Assembly (NCBI RefSeq): GCF_022711995.1
Contig: NZ_JALAHI010000083.1
Span: 1 to 61,429 of the forward strand
DNA length: 61,429 bases
Direction of reading: 5' to 3'
Origin: Enterococcus sp.
GTDB taxonomy: Bacteria > Bacillota > Bacilli > Lactobacillales > Enterococcaceae
The notes beneath the pieces were generated by a model that worked only from the letters and a program-made list of their open reading frames with translations, was not told where the DNA came from and did not search any database. The translations under genes and the position numbers were made by a program. Shown piece by piece: positions 54,238-61,429 of this stretch (positions are counted from its first letter, which is position 1; every line of letters begins with the position of its first letter).

Positions 54238-55620
54238 TTAGTTTCTTTCTGCATCAAAATAATGGATTGCCAATTCTTGGTAGCCTTCCTGACTCTGTGA
54301 ATCAGGAATAAACTTTTCACTTGGCTGTTCGTTTCCTACAGCAGAATGTCGATACAAGTCATACAAACCAAATATTGGTTCATTTTCTTCGGACAGATAG
54401 CAAGTCAAGCCTAATACATCCGCAGTCATCTGCCCTAACAATTTGGTTTGAAAGAAACCGCCGCTTATAGTAACTGCTTCTTCTAATTGAACCATCTCCT
54501 TCAATAAACCAATGTTCATCAGCATTCCTTCAATCACAGCCCGCAACATATCTGAACGGTTATGCTTCAACGTTAAGCCGGAAAAGCCTCCCGTAATGTC
54601 ATTTGACCAAAAGGGTGCGCGCTCGCCGTTTAAATAGGGATAAAACCGTAAGCCTTTGCTGCCAATAGGAGACTCCTCCATTACATGAGGCAGACTGTAG
54701 TAAAACGCATCGGGATCTTCGGCCAATGTTTCTTTTGCCCATTCCAGAACGCAACCACCATTGTTGGAAGGCGCACCAACAACAAATAGCTCCTCTTGCA
54801 AATAGTAGCAAAAGTTCTGCTTTTGCCGATCGAACACAGCGGTCTCGCTCACCTTACGGACTGCTGCACTGGTTCCAATGGTCAAGCTGTTGCGAATCCC
54901 CGTTGAAATATATCCGGCATAGGCCGCCAAACAGCCATCACTAGCCCCACACATGACTTCAATTGTCGGAGACAATCCGCAGCGTTCAGCCATTTCCTTT
55001 GCAATCAAAAAGCGATCGGTAGGGGCACATAACGGTGCCAGTTGTGCTTTAGAAAGTGATAAATAGTTTAGGATCTTTTGACTCCACTGCTTTTCTTTTA
55101 AAGAAAAAAGTCCTGTTGCCGATGCGGTACTATAATCGATGTATACCTCTCCGGTAAATAGTTCCATCGCCAATTCTTTTAATCCATACCATTTGGTATT
55201 TTTGTCAAAAGAATGATTGGACTGGAAATAAGCCAATTTCGCAAAGGGAGACATGGCATGGATCGGTGTGCCGGTCTCTTGATAAAAATCAGCTGCTAAC
55301 TCGGTTTTACGAAAGGCAGTCATCACTTCGCTGGCCTGATTGTCCGACCAGATATAAACGTCCTCCCCTTCATCACCAACCACTGGCATCAAGCTATGCA
55401 TAGCTGTGCTTAAACCGATTGCAGTGATTGCTGTTTTCCATTCATCAGGAAGCATTGTGACCCCTGCGATCAGCTGACTTTTGATCTCTGAAGCTGATTG
55501 GGTCTGTTTCAGTCCGTGACGATGGGTAGTGATTGGTAACGAATGTGTGTAGATGATTTTTCGCTCTTCAATGATCCCAAACTTAATGGCAGTCGTGCCG
55601 ATATCAATCCCTAAAAACAT
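54238..55620 (-). CDS. FGGY-family sugar kinase (gluconokinase/xylulokinase type)
   Basis: A 460-aa two-domain sugar kinase. The N-terminal phosphate loop MFLGIDIGTTAIKFGII, the catalytic-Asp region YIWSDNQASEV and the C-terminal GERAPFWSNDITGGFSGLTLKH with ISGGFFQTKLLGQMTADVLG fit the gluconokinase branch. Substrate is uncertain; gluconate would fit the nearby KDG pathway genes only loosely. ATG 55620 follows GAGG at 7 bp. Two 13-bp direct repeats 33 bp apart lie upstream. Confidence 0.9.
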   Translation of the reverse strand: MFLGIDIGTTAIKFGIIEERKIIYTHSLPITTHRHGLKQTQSASEIKSQLIAGVTMLPDEWKTAITAIGLSTAMHSLMPVVGDEGEDVYIWSDNQASEVMTAFRKTELAADFYQETGTPIHAMSPFAKLAYFQSNHSFDKNTKWYGLKELAMELFTGEVYIDYSTASATGLFSLKEKQWSQKILNYLSLSKAQLAPLCAPTDRFLIAKEMAERCGLSPTIEVMCGASDGCLAAYAGYISTGIRNSLTIGTSAAVRKVSETAVFDRQKQNFCYYLQEELFVVGAPSNNGGCVLEWAKETLAEDPDAFYYSLPHVMEESPIGSKGLRFYPYLNGERAPFWSNDITGGFSGLTLKHNRSDMLRAVIEGMLMNIGLLKEMVQLEEAVTISGGFFQTKLLGQMTADVLGLTCYLSEENEPIFGLYDLYRHSAVGNEQPSEKFIPDSQSQEGYQELAIHYFDAERN

Positions 55621-55696
55621 CGCTATTCCTCTCCTCCGATTCAATTAGGTTTATTTTACCATAGTTACCTCCTGATTCTAGCAAACCGGTTTTGAC

Positions 55697-55742
55697 TTTC
55701 GCAGGCTGGTTAAAAACAATGTCCCCTTTTTTCGCAGGTTGG
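55697..55742. repeat. Two direct repeats upstream of the FGGY kinase gene
   Basis: TTTCGCAGGCTGG (55697-55709) and TTTCGCAGGTTGG (55730-55742) differ at one base and start 33 bp apart, three turns of DNA on the same face. They lie ~75-120 bp upstream of the kinase start, where a regulator would bind. Confidence 0.5.
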
Positions 55743-55926
55743 CAAAATGAATTCAAGAAATACGCCTCAAAGAATTAAGTTTCAAAGAAATAAGCCTCAA
55801 AGGAAACCTTCCAGTGAGGCTGACCTAGGCAACAATTGCCCATGGAAGCGGTATTGAAGTATCAAGAAAGCTCCGCCACCATCTTTCAACGGGAAGAGTC
55901 GATTGCCCTGTCGTCAACGAGGATGA

Positions 55927-55950
55927 AAAAAGTTTCGCAAATGTGAAACA
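55927..55950 (-). terminator. Terminator after the GH4 gene
   Basis: On the minus strand GTTTC…GAAAC (with inner CA/TG pairing) forms a short stem followed by six T; directly after the GH4 stop codon. Confidence 0.65.
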
Positions 55951-55952
55951 AA

Positions 55953-58894
<2,942 letters not shown>

Positions 58895-58929
58895 TGATGA
58901 TACTCCTTTGCTTTTTTATCGGTAGGTTT

Positions 58930-58974
58930 ATTATAGGTAAGTTTGAAGGACATTCCTATAGAAATCGCTTTCAA
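58930..58974 (-). promoter_or_regulatory. Promoter and cre site of the PTS-GH4 operon
   Basis: Minus strand TATAAT (58930-58935) with a weak -35 TAGGAA 17 bp upstream (58953-58958). Directly above it TTGAAAGCGATTTCT (58960-58974, minus strand) fits the cre consensus WTGNAANCGNWNNCW fully. Carbon catabolite control by CcpA is expected. Confidence 0.65.
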
Positions 58975-59009
58975 ATCAACCTGTTACATAGATTGGAATG
59001 TGTTTCATA

Positions 59010-59057
59010 AAAAAGAAGCATCGAATGGTCATTTCTTACCATCCGATGCTTCTTTAT
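59010..59057 (-). terminator. Terminator overlapping the end of the SGNH gene
   Basis: On the minus strand GAAGCATCGGATGGT pairs with ACCATTCGATGCTTC (one G-T), followed by six T. The stem's first arm encodes the last residues EASDG of the SGNH protein. Confidence 0.85.
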
Positions 59058-59697
59058 TCATTTTTCGTACTAAATCCACATGTTGATATATCAAAGGGAA
59101 AATTTTTCTATATGCAGCTTCTGTTAAGTGTATGCCATCTTTAGTATTCAAAGCATCAAGCTGTTTGGTTTCATCTATAAGCAAATTATTGACTTCAATC
59201 GTCTCATATCCATATGAATCGGCAAGTTTGCTGATTTTCTCACTTGCTTCAATCACACGGCTATTGGTTCTATACTTTGAAGCCTGCAGTAGCCATTGCT
59301 CGCCTTGTTTTTTTGAAACGTCTTGCATTATTCCGGTATTTACCGGATAAAACTTAATAAAAGTAACTGCACATTGTGGTAGACTTTTCTTCAATTTACT
59401 GAAAATTTGGCGGTAGCTATCTAATAAGTGACTATCCTCAAAACACTCGTCTGCAAGATCATTTGACCCAATATTGATCAATAGATGTACAGGTTGTATA
59501 GAGAGTATCAATCGATCAAAAATTTCAAGATAGTCTTTAGAAGTTGCTCCACTAATTCCGCGGTTATAAACAATTATTTCTTTATCGAGAAACAATTGTT
59601 CCAAAGGAAACTCCTCCATTAAAGAAGAACCAGCAAAGACGATTTTCCCCTTTTCCGCATCATGATTTTTAGAAACATAACGATTCAAACAGATCAT
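59029..59697 (-). CDS. SGNH/GDSL-family hydrolase
   Basis: A 222-aa cytosolic esterase-like protein. Block I is IVFAGSSLMEEF (nucleophile Ser), block II NRGISGATSKDY, block III LINIGSNDLAD, and block V TKDGIHLTEAAY with catalytic Asp and His. This pattern is that of PAF-acetylhydrolase/TAP-like SGNH enzymes, often deacetylating sugars. It follows the GH30 gene by 7 bp and likely removes acyl groups from the same glycan. Substrate unknown. Confidence 0.9.
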   Translation of the reverse strand: MICLNRYVSKNHDAEKGKIVFAGSSLMEEFPLEQLFLDKEIIVYNRGISGATSKDYLEIFDRLILSIQPVHLLINIGSNDLADECFEDSHLLDSYRQIFSKLKKSLPQCAVTFIKFYPVNTGIMQDVSKKQGEQWLLQASKYRTNSRVIEASEKISKLADSYGYETIEVNNLLIDETKQLDALNTKDGIHLTEAAYRKIFPLIYQHVDLVRKMNKEASDGKK

Positions 59698-59704
59698 TTT
59701 CCGC

Positions 59705-61045
59705 CTATTCCTCGTTATTAGATATTTCTCTAATCGTCATCGCAGTTTTCGCTGTCAAATAGATTGTATCCATTGAATAAGTATCTATCGTTATCTTAAC
59801 AGATGCATCCTTTTCACTATCGTTAAACAAAATAACAACAATGGATTTATTATTATTCTGAAAGGCAACACTTTGGATATGCCGATCATTCGAGCTTTCA
59901 ATTCGAACAGATTCAGGTCGGACAAATTTACTGAAATGAGCCAGACCAAAATAATCAAGTGTCAATTCATAGTTTTTCGTTTGTTGATCCACTTTTACAA
60001 GGCCGCGACAAGTACTTTTTCCAAATCCCGGAACAGTAGGCCCATTATTTTCGTCTAGCGCTAAATTCCAAAGCGTCATAGATTTTGCACCATTTCTAAA
60101 AATGTTGATCCCTGTTCTCATTAGATTACTGAAAGCTGGTTCAAAGGCTGGTATCCAATCTCCTCCAGATCCCTCAGTAAAATGGATTTCTTTATCTGGA
60201 TAAAATAGAGCAACTCTTGATTGATTAATTACATTACCACCATACCAGTGCCAAGCTATACCATCAAAGGCCGCTTCTGCCTTATCCAAAATTTCTAATG
60301 GATAATCAATTCTATCCCAGTTATGATCATAGCCTAATATTTTTGTCCGAATGTTATTATCATTAAACAAAGGTTTTAAGTATTTAGCAACAAAAGTTGC
60401 TTGTTCATCCGCCAGCATCTCCATTCCTGGGTAATTCGGTGGCACAAACAACGGTTCATTTTGTGGTGTAATCGCATATATATCTAATCCATGCATATGA
60501 TAACTGTCAATCACTTTTTTGAAGTAATGGGCATAGGTATCATAATACTTCAACAACAATTTTCCACCAATCATTTGTTGAGAATCTTTCATCCATCCCG
60601 GAGCACTCCAAGGAGACATAAATAATTTTAGTTCAGGATTCATTTTCTTAGCATATTTTGTTAGGGGAATGATACTTTCTTCATCCTGTGCGATAGAAAA
60701 ATGAATCAGATTCTCATCTGTTTGATCTTTTTCCATATCATCATAACTATAAATATGCCGCGCATAGTCAGATGCACCCATTGGGTTTCGTAGAATTGAA
60801 AGACCGATTCCTTTTTTTGAATCAAATAACGCTTCCATGACTGCGATTTGTTGCTCTTCAGATAAGCATTTATCAACTAAATATGCAGAAGAATCTGTCA
60901 AAGAAGTTCCCCATCCATCAATTTTCTGAAAAGTTTGATGGCTATTGACATTGATTTCAAACTCATTTTTGTTTTGTGTAAACGGAGATTGTTCACGCTG
61001 AAACATATTCATTTCATCTGTTGTCGTGTAATATTCAAATCTCAA
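59705..61045 (-). CDS. GH30-family glycoside hydrolase (beta-glucosidase/beta-1,6-glucanase type)
   Basis: A 446-aa enzyme with a TIM barrel and flanking beta-domain. GH30 motifs: GWGTSLTDSSAYLV (~45), LSILRNPMGASDY (~82), FMSPWSAPGWMK (~142), the acid/base Glu in TPQNEP (E197) and nucleophile Glu in HFTEGSGG (E291). There is no signal peptide, so imported oligosaccharides are the likely substrate. Whether it acts on beta-glucosides, beta-1,6-glucans or beta-xylosides cannot be told. It lies 4 bp from the upstream membrane protein gene and 7 bp before the SGNH gene. Confidence 0.92.
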   Translation of the reverse strand: MRFEYYTTTDEMNMFQREQSPFTQNKNEFEINVNSHQTFQKIDGWGTSLTDSSAYLVDKCLSEEQQIAVMEALFDSKKGIGLSILRNPMGASDYARHIYSYDDMEKDQTDENLIHFSIAQDEESIIPLTKYAKKMNPELKLFMSPWSAPGWMKDSQQMIGGKLLLKYYDTYAHYFKKVIDSYHMHGLDIYAITPQNEPLFVPPNYPGMEMLADEQATFVAKYLKPLFNDNNIRTKILGYDHNWDRIDYPLEILDKAEAAFDGIAWHWYGGNVINQSRVALFYPDKEIHFTEGSGGDWIPAFEPAFSNLMRTGINIFRNGAKSMTLWNLALDENNGPTVPGFGKSTCRGLVKVDQQTKNYELTLDYFGLAHFSKFVRPESVRIESSNDRHIQSVAFQNNNKSIVVILFNDSEKDASVKITIDTYSMDTIYLTAKTAMTIREISNNEE

Positions 61046-61049
61046 TGGA

Positions 61050-61429
61050 TCACTCCTGTTCTATTTGATTTGTAGTTACATGCTTCATAATTTGCTTATG
61101 GATCATAACTTGAAAAAACATAGGAATACTTATCCCAAATAACGCCCATACTAATGCTAATCTAGGTAAAAACACAGGTAAAACAAAACTACTAAGCATT
61201 ATCGCTAAGCCAATAATATTACAACCTACGTATTTTAACGTTATCCCTAATGAGAACTCCACTATGGACCGAATGGACATTTGGCTAGTACAAACAATGA
61301 ATGCATTCGAAAGAAACACAATAAAAAATGCAATAAAAAGTAATATCAAAAATTGAAATATAGTTTTTCTGGTGAATGATAGTAAAAGAAATAGTAAGAA
61401 AAAGATCACCCAGAAAACGATGATTAACC
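61050..61429 (-). CDS. Partial YesL/DUF624-like membrane protein (cut by window edge)
   Basis: The frame is open to the window edge, so at least 126 C-terminal residues are seen and the start is outside. It has three or four membrane helices and a short polar tail (QIMKHVTTNQIEQE). The helix pattern and the site next to a glycosidase gene resemble the C-terminal half of the DUF624/YesL protein at 34340-34975, though identity is low by eye. If so, LplB/LplC permease genes may follow to the right. Confidence 0.5.
   Translation of the reverse strand, partial: LIIVFWVIFFLLFLLLSFTRKTIFQFLILLFIAFFIVFLSNAFIVCTSQMSIRSIVEFSLGITLKYVGCNIIGLAIMLSSFVLPVFLPRLALVWALFGISIPMFFQVMIHKQIMKHVTTNQIEQE

Overview
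The window reads as a chromosomal stretch of a low-to-moderate G+C Firmicute, most likely an Enterococcus. Pointers are a MecA-type low-affinity class B penicillin-binding protein of the PBP4/PBP5 kind, a WxL-domain surface protein, a VanY-like carboxypeptidase, and WTGNAANCGNWNNCW-type cre sites. A plant-associated species (casseliflavus/gallinarum/mundtii-like) is inferred from the pectin genes; the species is not proven. No phage, transposase, CRISPR array or rRNA is visible.

Left part (1-25.1 kb, mostly housekeeping): the 5' part of purC and the purE-purK-purB operon, each with a readable promoter and PurBox-like sites, flank a plus-strand trio (unknown 128-aa protein, DUF1054 protein, PBP5-like transpeptidase). 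Then come xpt-pbuX under a guanine riboswitch, a TIM-barrel protein, two membrane-anchored peptidoglycan hydrolases (GH73 and M15B), a Gfo/Idh/MocA oxidoreductase, two divergent ArAE-type membrane proteins, nagA, an Rgg-like regulator beside a 22-bp perfect palindrome, an alanine-type aminotransferase, two ABC-2 exporters, and a tRNA-Leu(GAG).

Central part (26.4-53.5 kb): a nearly complete pectin/oligogalacturonide utilisation locus. One leftward operon carries an LplB-type permease, a YesL-like DUF624 protein, GH105, GH28 polygalacturonase, an alpha/beta hydrolase, a CE8 pectinesterase, a DUF4064 protein, a GH43 enzyme and an LplA-type binding lipoprotein. The second permease (LplC type) is divergent, across an intergenic region holding a 20-bp inverted repeat and a cre site. 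A membrane-anchored AraC regulator (YesS-like) follows, then a LacI-uxaB-uxaA-uxaC-CE12 unit and a kdgA-kdgK-kduI-kduD operon with IclR and RpiR regulators. None of the pectin enzymes carries an export signal, so the picture is import of oligosaccharides followed by cytoplasmic de-esterification, cleavage and conversion through 2-keto-3-deoxygluconate (KDG) to pyruvate and glyceraldehyde-3-phosphate. No transporter ATPase is present, so a shared MsmX-type ATPase elsewhere is expected. A WxL surface protein lies inside this locus.

Right part (54.2-61.4 kb): an FGGY sugar kinase, an alpha-glucoside PTS plus GH4 6-phospho-alpha-glucosidase operon with a cre site, and the end of a second glycan cluster (GH30 enzyme, SGNH esterase and a truncated membrane protein running off the right edge).
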